Positions 46,973 through 56,351 of a DNA stretch of 64,000 bases are shown here, one piece after another; the first letter of the stretch is position 1; each line of letters starts with the position of its first letter. Source of the DNA: Septoria linicola (lineage: Eukaryota; Ascomycota; Dothideomycetes; Mycosphaerellales; Mycosphaerellaceae); the NCBI GenBank assembly GCA_024114885.1, contig CP099429.1, positions 496,001 to 560,000 of the forward strand, in the 5' to 3' direction. Both the position numbers and the translations under genes were made by a program. The notes below the pieces were generated by a model. That model was given only the letters and a program-made list of their open reading frames with translations. It was not told the DNA's origin and did no database searches.

Positions 46973-47704
46973 TCAGAGGAAGGGCTTCGGTGGGTGTGTA
47001 GAATCTTCATGTTTCGGGTTGGTGGAGGTAGTCCGAGCTTTAGCTGCAGCACGCTTCGTTGCGGTCTGCTGTTCTGTTGAGACAATCTTCTTGCTACCTG
47101 ACGGCCAGACCAGAGGTGGCGAGTCGATGCATCTTTTCTTATGCTGAGGCTCTTGCACAGGCATTTGTTCAGAGCTCTCGTCATCACCGTCATCGCCGGC
47201 TTCGTCACCTTCGACATCATCATCATCATCATCCCCTTCCTCACCCTCACCCGCATCGTCTTCAGGATCATACCTCATCCCAGCCTCATCCTCATCGACA
47301 TCCTCATCACTGCCATCCTCATCATCGCCTCCATCAGCTTTCCGCTTCCTCACAACCCCCACCCTCTCTCTCACCGCCACCTTCTGCGGCCTCTTAGACC
47401 TCCCCAGCCCCTCAAATCCCATCGTTTTTGGCAGAAGCGCCGCCCTTTTCGCCATCTCAACATCATACGCCGCCCAAGATCTATAACCGAATGGAACAGG
47501 CGGATTGATAGCGCATTCGAAGTCGTCCCAGGCGAGATCGATTTCGGGGCCGTGTTTGGCGCGGAGGATGGCCAGATCGCGTTTCTTTCCGGCGGCCTCG
47601 ATTGAGGAAGGGGAGATGCGGGAAGTGAGGAGGGGGCCGCGGGTGGTGAGGAGGACGGAGGGGGGGGTAGATTGTGGGGGTTTGGTGGTGGGGGGGGGGG
47701 GCAT
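46973..47704 (-). CDS. hypothetical protein with acidic low-complexity region
   Basis: Single exon, 243 aa from the ATG at 47704. The frame is open for 39 more codons upstream (a QQQQQQ stretch) but its first codon there is TTG, so either the protein starts at MPPPPTTK or an upstream exon is spliced in. A folded-looking part (KRDLAILRAKHGPEIDLAWD, then PPVPFGYRSWAAYDVEMAK) is followed by a basic patch and a long Asp/Glu run, then a KKR motif and a basic C-terminus suggestive of a nuclear protein. A G12 homopolymer at about 47690-47701 encodes the PPPP start. I do not recognise the family. Confidence 0.6.
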   Translation of the reverse strand: MPPPPTTKPPQSTPPSVLLTTRGPLLTSRISPSSIEAAGKKRDLAILRAKHGPEIDLAWDDFECAINPPVPFGYRSWAAYDVEMAKRAALLPKTMGFEGLGRSKRPQKVAVRERVGVVRKRKADGGDDEDGSDEDVDEDEAGMRYDPEDDAGEGEEGDDDDDDVEGDEAGDDGDDESSEQMPVQEPQHKKRCIDSPPLVWPSGSKKIVSTEQQTATKRAAAKARTTSTNPKHEDSTHPPKPFL

Positions 47705-48511
47705 TTTGAGTGTGTGGGTGGATTTCGTGGTGGGATCGTGTGGGTTGATGGTAGTTGTTGATGAGGAAGTGTCGATTAAGTCAAGTGGCTGCTGCTGTTG
47801 TTGCTGGTGTGGTTGAAGCAATCTTGTGGATGTTTGGAAAGATGTTCAGGTCTGGAACGGGAAGGACAGTGGCTTTTGTGTTGATGGCTGACGGGCTATT
47901 CACCGTTTGGGTGAATGCATTATCCTGCTTTGTATGTGAAGATCGTGCAATGAGAGGTGAATGAGAAACGATAGAAGAAGGAATCGCCGAGCAACCCGCA
48001 GGCCAAGAACAAGGTGAATAGAATTCAACCTAATCAATCGAAGGAATTTGCGACAACTCGCATGGAGTATGTAGTTCACATAGCAGCCAGTAGGGCCGCA
48101 CGAGATGAACTAGTGATTTCTTGGATGCAGGGTCGTTCTTGTCACTATTACTATTATTTTTGTTCGCGGGAACAAGAGCACAAAGTAAGTGGTCTTCGCT
48201 GCCACAGATTTGAACTGGTAGATGTGTGCATGAGACGTCCCTCTCACTGCATATGGTGCGCGGCCCTGAAGTTGCAAGCCATGAGATGTGATTGAGAACC
48301 GTCAACGCATGAGATTTCGTTGAGCGATGTTGAAGTGCGAGGTGCAGCGCACAGTCTTCTCGCCATGAGGTTGATTAACAGTCCTTCCACCAATCATCGC
48401 TCGTTGTGCCTGTTGGGTTCTTGTCATGCTCTTCAGCGCGTCGTGGTGCAGGCGAAACTCTACTGAGTTTTGGCAAAGTTTCACAAGAGCTCGGCGAATA
48501 CCACTATGCAA
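47705..48511. other. intergenic, no gene recognised
   Basis: Promoter side of the acidic protein and 3-prime side of the monooxygenase. Nothing coherent seen, apart from the possible N-terminal extension of the acidic protein up to about 47820. Confidence 0.4.
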
Positions 48512-49720
48512 TCAGTCACGGTAATTCATCCTCGGGTACTCCGGCAGTGGGAAGGAGGGTCCTTTGAACGAGATCCACTTCCATATACCAGACCAGGCAA
48601 TGAATCTGAATGTCATCCTCAAGATCCAGATGCCCCAATTCGTGCGTGGATTCGCCACTCTGGGCGCGTTGCCGCCGAATGGAATAGCTTGTTGCTTGTC
48701 GACATACTTCCTGATCCGCGATTCATACCTCTTGAACGCCGCGATCGGATTTTCTGGCGTCTCGGAGAGCTCACCAGCAATAATGTATGCGCCCAAGACC
48801 GAGAGAATGACACCCTGTCCCGTGACCGCAGAAGGTGCATATGCGGCGTCGCCAATCAAGGCTACTCTTTCCTGAGACCATTTGTCCAGGATGATCTGCG
48901 ACAGAGAGTCAAAGTAGAAGTTGTCGCTCTCGAGCATACCCTTGACTACTCGCGGACCAAGTCCCCCGACACCCTCAAAGGCCGCTGCCACAGCTAGCTT
49001 CTGCGATTCTTTATCAGATCGGCAAGCGGCTGATAGACTGTCAGACTTGTCCCTTTGGGCCAGATACACAGAGGAGATCTCATCAGTGTGAGGTCGAATC
49101 AAAATGCTTCTCCCACGGGTCGCATTCTGCCAGCGTGAGTGGGGGCCATCTCCATCTTCGTGAGGTATGGAGAAGTAAGCACAGTAGTGGTCGCGAGCTC
49201 GGAATGCTTTTGCTTTCGTACCCTCGTCAAAGGCTAGTTCCCGAGTCTTAGATCGCATGCCATCGGCTCCGATTACCGCATCATAGCTCTCCTTTTGGTC
49301 GTTGCTAAGCAGGACTTCAACACGATCAGGCATTTGCACGATATCCACGATATTAGTCTCGTAACGGAAGTGCACGCTTTCGAATGCATCGGCTGCTTTG
49401 CACAAGATTTCGCACATCTCTCCACGCATGATCTCGATCTCTTGGGTAAGTCCTCCTCTGATTGTGGCCACTGGAACCCCGTTGTTGTCCGTGAACGCGA
49501 AACCCTCTTCTTGGGTCGACTTGGCTTTCATTTGGTCGAGAACACCCATTCGATCGATGATCTCGCGTGCCGGACCTTCGATGTCGATGCCTTGGCCTGT
49601 CTTGAGTAATGTCGGAGCACGCTCGATAATTGTCACTCGGTGTCCTGCCTTGGCCAGCCAGTACGCCGCCATGGGGCCCGCGATGCCGCCGCCGACGATC
49701 AGGATGTTCAATGAGGTCAT
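48512..49720 (-). CDS. FAD-dependent aromatic-ring-hydroxylase-type monooxygenase
   Basis: Single exon, 402 aa, apparently intact. It has the GxGxxG FAD site at the very start (ILIVGGGIAGPMAAYWLAKAG), the DG motif (YDAVIGADGMRSKTR) and the second FAD motif GD (ERVALIGDAAYAPSAVTGQG), the three hallmarks of the p-hydroxybenzoate-hydroxylase class. Close in style to fungal TetX- and salicylate-hydroxylase-like enzymes. It uses NAD(P)H and oxygen; the substrate is unknown. It lies in tandem with the transporter pseudogene (352 bp downstream of it) and near the PdxA-like gene and the Zn2Cys6 regulator, suggesting a shared catabolic route. A weak hydrophobic stretch near the C-terminus (RFIAWSGIWKW) is usual for this subfamily. 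Confidence 0.93.
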   Translation of the reverse strand: MTSLNILIVGGGIAGPMAAYWLAKAGHRVTIIERAPTLLKTGQGIDIEGPAREIIDRMGVLDQMKAKSTQEEGFAFTDNNGVPVATIRGGLTQEIEIMRGEMCEILCKAADAFESVHFRYETNIVDIVQMPDRVEVLLSNDQKESYDAVIGADGMRSKTRELAFDEGTKAKAFRARDHYCAYFSIPHEDGDGPHSRWQNATRGRSILIRPHTDEISSVYLAQRDKSDSLSAACRSDKESQKLAVAAAFEGVGGLGPRVVKGMLESDNFYFDSLSQIILDKWSQERVALIGDAAYAPSAVTGQGVILSVLGAYIIAGELSETPENPIAAFKRYESRIRKYVDKQQAIPFGGNAPRVANPRTNWGIWILRMTFRFIAWSGIWKWISFKGPSFPLPEYPRMNYRD

Positions 49721-50072
49721 GCTGTTGAGTTGTTCTGATGAAACTCACGATAGATGTGGTTGAGGCAGACCCCATTTAAAGCCTGTCATCAGATACGGCC
49801 AAATTGGCCGGTTCGTGTTCATGGTGATGGGCGCATAGACGCCACTCAGTCAAAGGTTGGAAATTGAGTTTGTGAGTTACTGACGCGTCGCAAAATCAGA
49901 ACACTGTCCAACATTGACAGTTGCAGACTTGGGCGTGAGGAAGATTGTAGATCAACGCCGCAGGAAGACATTGAAGGGAAGGGTCGGATGAGTAAGCGGA
50001 ATAGTCTTGGCAAAAACAAAAACCTACTATCGACGCGTCCTCCTTCTTGTTGTCTACCGCCGCCTCAGCATA
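49721..50072. other. short intergenic stretch, monooxygenase promoter
   Basis: 352 bp between the transporter relic end and the monooxygenase ATG; no frame of note. Confidence 0.5.
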
Positions 50073-51854
50073 TCACGCCATTGATCCCTTCTGTTGTCGT
50101 TCTCTCTCTGCTCGCAGCTGACTGTCCATGACTGCACTGTGATCGAGCTTCTCTGCTGGGAAGCGTTTGAACAGATACGCGAACAGAACTTAGCCCACCG
50201 AAAGCATTCCCATCCAAGCAGTCGTGGTGCCAAATCCTATGAGGAACCTTGGAGAGTCATAGCCGGGCCACAGGAAGGAGCCATAAATTGAGGAGCCGTT
50301 GCCAATTGCGTTGATGAGTGCAATGGCAATATCGCGTTTCTCTGCAGGATATCCGAGGACGTGGGTTATCCACGTTTTCACTAACGGAGAACAACCGTAT
50401 ATGGAGCCAAAGGCGAATATGGCCAGACCATACCTTGTCATTCCATCCGTGGCAGCTGTCGTGGCTACGAAGAGAATGAACCCGAATCCGCTCAGGCCGG
50501 CGAGGACTGGCCAGATGTTCTTCATCCGATCCGCGAGGAAGCAACAGCTTAGAATGCACACTACAGCGAATGCGTTTGCTGGAATGGTGTAGTACTGAGC
50601 TGTAGTGCCGCTCCATCCGAACGACTTGACCAGTGAGGGTAAGAAGTACTGTATCGTCTGAGATCCTGTTCCTAGGGTGAAGAGAAGACACAAGCACCAT
50701 GTCCGCCAGTCGGCACATGTCATCTTGAAAGCCTTCCACTCGCCGATGCTCTCGTGTGCTCCTTGTGTAAGGCCGATACCTTCCAAAGCAAGGCGGTTGC
50801 AGGCCAGAATGCGCTCCTCATCTGTCAGAAACTTGCTTCTCGCTGAGGTAGGGAAATCTGATAGAATAAAAAGACGACGATCGCCACCACAACACTGGCT
50901 AGTCCTTCCAGGATCTGAACCGGTCAGTCAGAGCAACGGACGAAAGTTCACATCTTCTGCTTACGAGAAGCCACCTCCAACCGCGAATTCCACCCTTCGC
51001 AGTTACACACAAGGTCAGCGAAGTCTTCGACACAGGGCCTGTACTCGGGGCGCATGCTTACAACATCGTCCATGTATTCTGTGATTACCCCAGCGAGGAG
51101 GCCTGAGAGCGCACCCGCGACCGCAACAGAAGTGTACAGCCATGCGAACCTGGAAGTCAGCTCGTATTTCTTGTACCAGGAACTAATGCTGTCAGAACTG
51201 CCTGATCGATAGCTGAGCAGGAGCCTCACCTGAGGTAAAAGGTGCACCCTGGCGCAAAGCCGGCTTCGAACACACCGAGCAAGAATCGCAGTAGCATCAT
51301 CTGCTTGTAGTCCTGCACCGCTCCCATACATGCAGCTACGCCGCCCCATAGGACGCCCAAGAGTGGCAGATACAGGGATGGTCACACTCTGTGAAGGATC
51401 ATGTTGGAAGGGCTGCGAGCGCTACCATTAGCGAAGGTCTAAGGGAATAACGGCTGACAATACTGACACTTCGCAAATTAGGTATGAGATGAAGAAGACA
51501 AGAACGATCAGCGAGTATTGATTCGATGTGAGCTCGAAATCATCCTCAAGTCCACCTTGACGCTGTTAGCTCAAGCCTCCCCCATGAAAGGATCAATCTG
51601 GACGAACCTATCTTAGCATTGCCGATGTTGGTCCTGTCGACATTGCTGAGGAGATACAACAGCCAGCAGGTTGGCACGAGTCGCCAGTCTAGCTTTCTGA
51701 TCAATGCTTTCTCTTCCGGACTGCCGGGGACGTACGTCGCTGCGAGTTGCTGTGCATGCTCAAAATCGACTTGTTGCTTGTCGCAATGCTCGTCATGAGA
51801 AGGGACATGCTCAATATGGCCTTCAGCCATACTCTTCTTCATGTTATCTACCAT
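50073..51854 (-). pseudogene. Dal5/Tna1-type MFS transporter (anion:cation symporter family), inactivated
   Basis: Exons by frame and conservation: 51854-51608, 51555-51468, 51412-51230, 51188-51062, 50994-50965 (30 nt) and 50914-50073. Landmarks: KLDWRLVPTCWLLYLLSNVD, NRTNIGNAK-like start of helix 1, RFLLGVFEAGFAPGC, WYKKYELTSRFAWLY, GWRWLLILEGLAS and a C-terminal YGCSPLVKTWITHVLGYP. Three lesions: an in-frame TGA at 51382-51384 where Arg is expected, a one-base loss near 50859-50863 in the central loop, and a TAA at 50190-50192 inside the last helix; beyond it the same frame still reads a normal cytosolic tail to a TGA at 50073-50075. Both nonsense codons are explained by C-to-T changes (CGA, CAA). 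Intact relatives import nicotinate, allantoate, pantothenate or similar organic anions. Confidence 0.85.
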
Positions 51855-52360
51855 TGCATATGCTGGATCTCGGACGTTTGAACGTCGCGCTCACTACCTA
51901 TGGGGCGCATAGCTATATATCGATCTTACGCAGCGTTCCAGACGACGGCCGAACACCGAGCATGCAACGTATACACAAGGACATCACTTGCACCATGGCG
52001 CGGTTCTTTTGGAGTAGCTCAGCTAACACAGCCGGGAGAATAGCCTGCGCCCCACAGAGCTACCTGATCGTGGCAAGCTTTCCCGCAGAGGAAAGCCTTA
52101 CCCACCTATCAGAAGTCCTCTTCGTGGCCTCGCCTATGCAGAAGCATTGCGATACGCTACACATGGCCAAACGGCGACGGTACATCGCCAGCGGCCTGCG
52201 ATGCACACTTCTTTACGCACAGGGGCCGTCCGAATACAGTACAGCAGTGTTGTTGATATATTCAGGGTCGTGTACTTTCTGGACCAGTAGTTCTTGTGCT
52301 TATGACTGCTAACTTACGACCGACAAGTTGCTGCACTCTGTTACGCAACGAAGCACAATC
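51855..52360. other. divergent promoter between the transporter relic and the PdxA-like gene
   Basis: 506 bp of ordinary composition; no gene. Inverted CGG-type sites for Zn2Cys6 regulators were not obvious by eye. Confidence 0.4.
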
Positions 52361-53516
52361 ATGGGTGTTGCACGTACGATGGCCGCAAGAAGGCCTCGCA
52401 TTGCGGTGATACTTGGCGATCCGGCAGGTGTCGGACCTGAGCTGGCCGCTAAACTGCTCAGCGACCCTCAAAACCTCAAGCTGGCCGATATAACCGTTAT
52501 CGCGGATCGAACAGAGCTGGATCTGGCTATCAGCGATGCTGGAGGCGTCCACGTTCCAGTCGCTAAACTTGCTGGACCAGAGACCGTTCGCCTACTAGAG
52601 GACCACAGCCAACCTGCAGAGCCGTTTGTCAGACAGCGCGAGACGCAGGCTGGTGGTGCAAGGTGCGTGCATCAGCTCAGACGTGGTCTCAGGCTATGGG
52701 CGGACGGAGAAATCGACGCGATAGTGTTCGCTCCACTGAATAAAACGTCTCTGAAAAAAGCCGGCATGGTTGAAGAAGATGAGCTTCGGTGGTTCGCAAA
52801 GGAACTGCATTATGACGGGACAACTAGCGAAATCAATATCGCTGGGCCGCTCTGGACCGCGAGAGTGACTTCACATGTGGGAATTGAAAAGGTCGCTGCT
52901 ATGGTTACCCAAGAGAGTACAATGAAAGCTATAGAGCTCCTGTATCGATTACGGTGAGTGATAGAAAGGAAACCCCTCTACGCACGCTAATTATGACATC
53001 AGCTGGGAGTCTGGGATCGAGCGGCCGCGACTCGCAGTCTGCGCCCTCAACCCTCACAATGGAGAGAACGGCAGCTTTGGGAGACAAGAGATTGATGCCA
53101 TTGCGCCTGCAGTGCGCGAAGCTCGAATCAACGGTATCGACGTGCAGGGCCCGTTCCCATGTGACACTATCTTTCTCAAACGACAACACTTTGACGGGAT
53201 CGTCACCATGTACCATGATCAAGGTCAGATTGCGCTGAAGCTTCTATCCTTTGAAGGTGGTGTCACTGTCCAAGGTGGCTTGCCTATGATTATCGCAACG
53301 CCAGCACATGGGACTGCATTCGACATAGTGGGAAAGAATGTGGCTAGTGTTACGAGCACGCAACAGGCATTCAATATTGCCGTTGCTATGGCTTCGAGAA
53401 GGTTGTCGAAGGAGAAGTCAGCAACTTCGGAGGGTGTGGAGCAAGATCTGATCACAAACGGAGTTGTAAAGACTCGTCCCTTAGTGACTACGGTCGAGGT
53501 TCCATCGTGTTGCTAG
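52361..53516 (+). CDS. PdxA-family dehydrogenase (4-hydroxythreonine-4-phosphate dehydrogenase-like)
   Basis: Exons 52361-52953 and 53003-53516; intron 52954-53002 (49 nt, GTGAGT..CAG). Product 368 aa. Diagnostic PdxA text: RIAVILGDPAGVGPELAAKLL at the start, VFAPLNKTSLKKAG, the metal-binding His in WTARVTSHVGIEKV, CALNPHNGENGSFGRQE and the signature VTMYHDQGQIALKLL, then GLPMIIATPAHGTAFDIVG. In bacteria PdxA makes pyridoxal phosphate; fungi make it by the Pdx1/Pdx2 route, so this copy more likely belongs to the catabolic PdxA2-type branch (dihydrodiol or phosphorylated sugar-acid oxidation). The presence of an intron shows it is resident in a fungal genome. Neighbours support a catabolic role. 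Confidence 0.92.
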
Positions 53517-54374
53517 CTTGGTAGTAGAATGCAATGATTGACCGAGTTTACGAGGTCTATCTTACTCTTCGAAAAAAAACAGGGTCCAAAAATCATTGGC
53601 TGAGAGTGCGCCAAAAAAAAGCACGGTAACGTAACCTGATACCCTTGGCATGTGCAGACTCTTCACTCCTATTTGTAAACAAATCGTCCTTACTATACCG
53701 TTAAACCACTTTACGCATTCGTCTAAGGCAAGCGCAATCTCAAGACCTGCGATCGTTATCGTAAGTTAAAGCAGTTGAAGAGGAAGAAGGTAAAGCAGGG
53801 CCGTAGTACGCGTACTTAGCTTTGTAACAGAAATTATAGCCCGCTTACAAGTTCGTAGGAAGCCGCAGCCACCTATGCGTAGAGATACGCCGACCTCATC
53901 CGCCGACGAGATACTAATCCAGTCCCTATTACCCCTGCAGCCTACTATAAAGGTGCTGTTACTTGCTAAGACGCGGAGGCTATCACGTGCGCGGCGCTAC
54001 GTAGTTCCGAGTCAACAGGGTCAGATCTTTGCGTGTACGCGATAGGGACCTTCATCTGTTTGGCCACAGAATTATGCTTTGTCCCGAAGTCAGATCAACT
54101 TCAAACGCGTATCTCTCCTAGATCTGCAATGTGTCTGAGGCGGAGATCAGCCAGACGCGATGAAATTGCTTTCCCCGTGCAGCAGAGCTAGTTCTACTGC
54201 GTGTAGAGTGCCGGGGGAGACTGGAGATCTCGGCGATTCCTCTGCCGCCAAGCAATCTCCGCTCCGTGTTTCGCCACAACGCTCCGCAGTTCTTGCTTTT
54301 TGCATCTTTACACACCCCACGATGTCGAGCGAGATGTTACTCAATGGGGAGTCACAAGCACGAGTGGGCTGACT
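53517..54374. other. intergenic with a degraded coding-like stretch, possible transposon relic
   Basis: Between about 53640 and 54020 there are broken frames with a protein-like look: TCDRYRKLKQLKRKK near 53745-53800 and, after a frame change, IARLQVRRKPQPPMRRDTP with ADEILIQSLLP. Basic, coiled-coil-like tails of this kind end many pogo/Fot1 transposases, but I cannot name it. Two A8 runs occur near 53572 and 53612. The rest is the regulator promoter. Confidence 0.3.
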
Positions 54375-56351
54375 ATGGAGTCGAGGAATCGTATGGCGGA
54401 CGACGTCCACGTTACGAAGCGTGCAAAGAGGTCGTCGGGTGCTGATGATGGCAAAGTTGCTCGACATAGCAAAGCATGCGCCATCTGTCGCAGGCTCAAG
54501 GTGAAATGCGATGTGGCTGATCTAGATCGTTCAGGCAAAGACTGTTCACGTTGCACGCGTCTCAACCTCAATTGCTTGCGCGAACAAAAGTCTTGGTCGA
54601 GCACTTCTCACGTAGCCCCAGAGTCCGTGCAGCTTACGATCACGAAGCTTGAGCGCGCGCTCGAAGACGTATTGGAGAGACTGGACATGCCCGCGCTGGA
54701 TCTGTATACTTCGCCGTCGATTGTACAGCCACGTCACATTCCTCAGCCATCACGCCCTGCCTCGCCGTTGGATCCTGACAAGGAGAGCCGGGCTCGCGAT
54801 GTGTCTCCGGATCCCATGAATAGTCTCATGGAAGCCACTCGTATGAATGGACTTCGGAGTCAGTTGCGCTCTGCGAAGCAGCGCCGCAAGGGTGGCATGC
54901 GGAGGAGAGACCATGACTTGATCGCACAGAACCTATTATCGGAGACAGACGCGGAGGAGATGCTTCACCTGTTCAAGAACAGTCACAATCCCCACCTGTT
55001 CTCAGCAGGCATAGCTGACGATGCGACAATTGCTTCGCTCAGGTCTTCGTCCACTGTGCTCTTCACTGCGGTCATGCTGGTGGCGGCTTTCCACGTTGAA
55101 GGCAGAGAGTCAATGCACGATACTGTCCATGGCCATTTCATGGGGCTTGTCACTTCTGTGATGTGGGATCGCTTTCATACGCTGGACGACATTCGAGGCA
55201 TAGCTATAGCTGCGTTCTGGCAGCCATATCTCAGCTGGAAGCTCTCAGGCTTGAGCATACGAATGGCTACTGAGCTAAATCTCCATCATGCTTTCTACGC
55301 GGCATTCTCCGAGCAAGGCATCAGTGATGAAGAGCGCAAAGAAGGTCTCGAAAAGACTCGATTATGGTATCTCCTGTACATTCTTGATCATCAGTCCAGC
55401 ATAGCGTACACTCGACCCTCCTCCATGTCAGAGCTGCGGCCTATCAAGGATTTTGAACTGTTGCTGCAATCAGGGTCCTGTACAGTCGATGACAGAGCGC
55501 TGATTGCGCAGGTCGCAGGACTAGCTGCATTAAGCCGGGCATTTGATCATTTTGGTCTGAATCCGCGAAGAGTCATGACGGGAGACGACGCGGCGATCTT
55601 GAATCACACCAGATTTGCGGACAATATCCAGAGCTGGTACGATCGGTGGTCCATATCCGAGCCAACAGATGTGGCGCATAATGCGAGTTTACAGTATCAT
55701 TTCAGTAATCTTGTCCTACACTCCATGGTACTGCGTGGTCGCCCATTGGAGAAATTATGCACCTTGCCTTCCAGCCTTCGGCCGCTGGCACTCAAGGCCA
55801 TCGAGTCGGCCCATGCAGTCCTACAACACTTCCTCGACGATGCCGGGTTTAGTCTACGAGTCGCCAGCGTTCCACTGTATGTCCATAGCACCATTGCTTT
55901 CGCTGTCGTCTTCCTCTTGAAGCTGGCACATAGATGGCGAGACTTGGGTATTACTATTGATCCTGAGCACCGAACTATTCCACTAATTAAAGGAGTGACG
56001 GAACATCTACGAGCCTGCAAGGTTGGTGCCAATCACATGGTCTTCAGCATGGCGAAAGGTTTCGAGCGAATGTTGCGGCAGCCAGAAAGGAGTAGCGGGC
56101 CAGACGAATATCACGCCGCAGGTGTGCTCACATCGCCCAACAATGCGCAACATAGCAACTGGTCTCGAGAAGAGCGCCGTGGTCCAGGACAAGAAAGCGG
56201 AAGCTCAGCGGCAATCCTATCAGAAATGTCTAGCACAAATGGGACGTTCACGGCTGACCACACTCACGACGACATCGTGGCGCCGAATTGGGATCTACAG
56301 GACGAGGAGCTTTGGTCTGTGGCAATGGTTAGCAATCCTGACTTTCGCTGA
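54375..56351 (+). CDS. Zn2Cys6 transcription factor with fungal middle homology region
   Basis: Single exon, 658 aa from the ATG at 54375 (the open frame begins with TTG at 54300). The zinc cluster is KACAICRRLKVKCDVAD, then KDCSRCTRLNLNC, at about residues 35-66, with an extended loop between cysteines three and four. A short coiled coil follows (QLTITKLERALEDVLERLD). The middle homology region contains STVLFTAVMLVAAFHVEG, AAFWQPYLSWKLSGLSIRMATELNLHHAF and RLWYLLYILDHQSSIAYTRPS, in the style of PrtT/Leu3/Aro80-class regulators. It lies 858 bp from the PdxA-like gene on the same strand and is the natural candidate regulator of that cluster (inference). Confidence 0.93.
   Translation: MESRNRMADDVHVTKRAKRSSGADDGKVARHSKACAICRRLKVKCDVADLDRSGKDCSRCTRLNLNCLREQKSWSSTSHVAPESVQLTITKLERALEDVLERLDMPALDLYTSPSIVQPRHIPQPSRPASPLDPDKESRARDVSPDPMNSLMEATRMNGLRSQLRSAKQRRKGGMRRRDHDLIAQNLLSETDAEEMLHLFKNSHNPHLFSAGIADDATIASLRSSSTVLFTAVMLVAAFHVEGRESMHDTVHGHFMGLVTSVMWDRFHTLDDIRGIAIAAFWQPYLSWKLSGLSIRMATELNLHHAFYAAFSEQGISDEERKEGLEKTRLWYLLYILDHQSSIAYTRPSSMSELRPIKDFELLLQSGSCTVDDRALIAQVAGLAALSRAFDHFGLNPRRVMTGDDAAILNHTRFADNIQSWYDRWSISEPTDVAHNASLQYHFSNLVLHSMVLRGRPLEKLCTLPSSLRPLALKAIESAHAVLQHFLDDAGFSLRVASVPLYVHSTIAFAVVFLLKLAHRWRDLGITIDPEHRTIPLIKGVTEHLRACKVGANHMVFSMAKGFERMLRQPERSSGPDEYHAAGVLTSPNNAQHSNWSREERRGPGQESGSSAAILSEMSSTNGTFTADHTHDDIVAPNWDLQDEELWSVAMVSNPDFR

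Noticed and set aside
47059..47605. His-rich and Leu/Ile-rich plus-strand frames
   Set aside because: Antisense of the Asp/Glu run in the acidic hypothetical protein.
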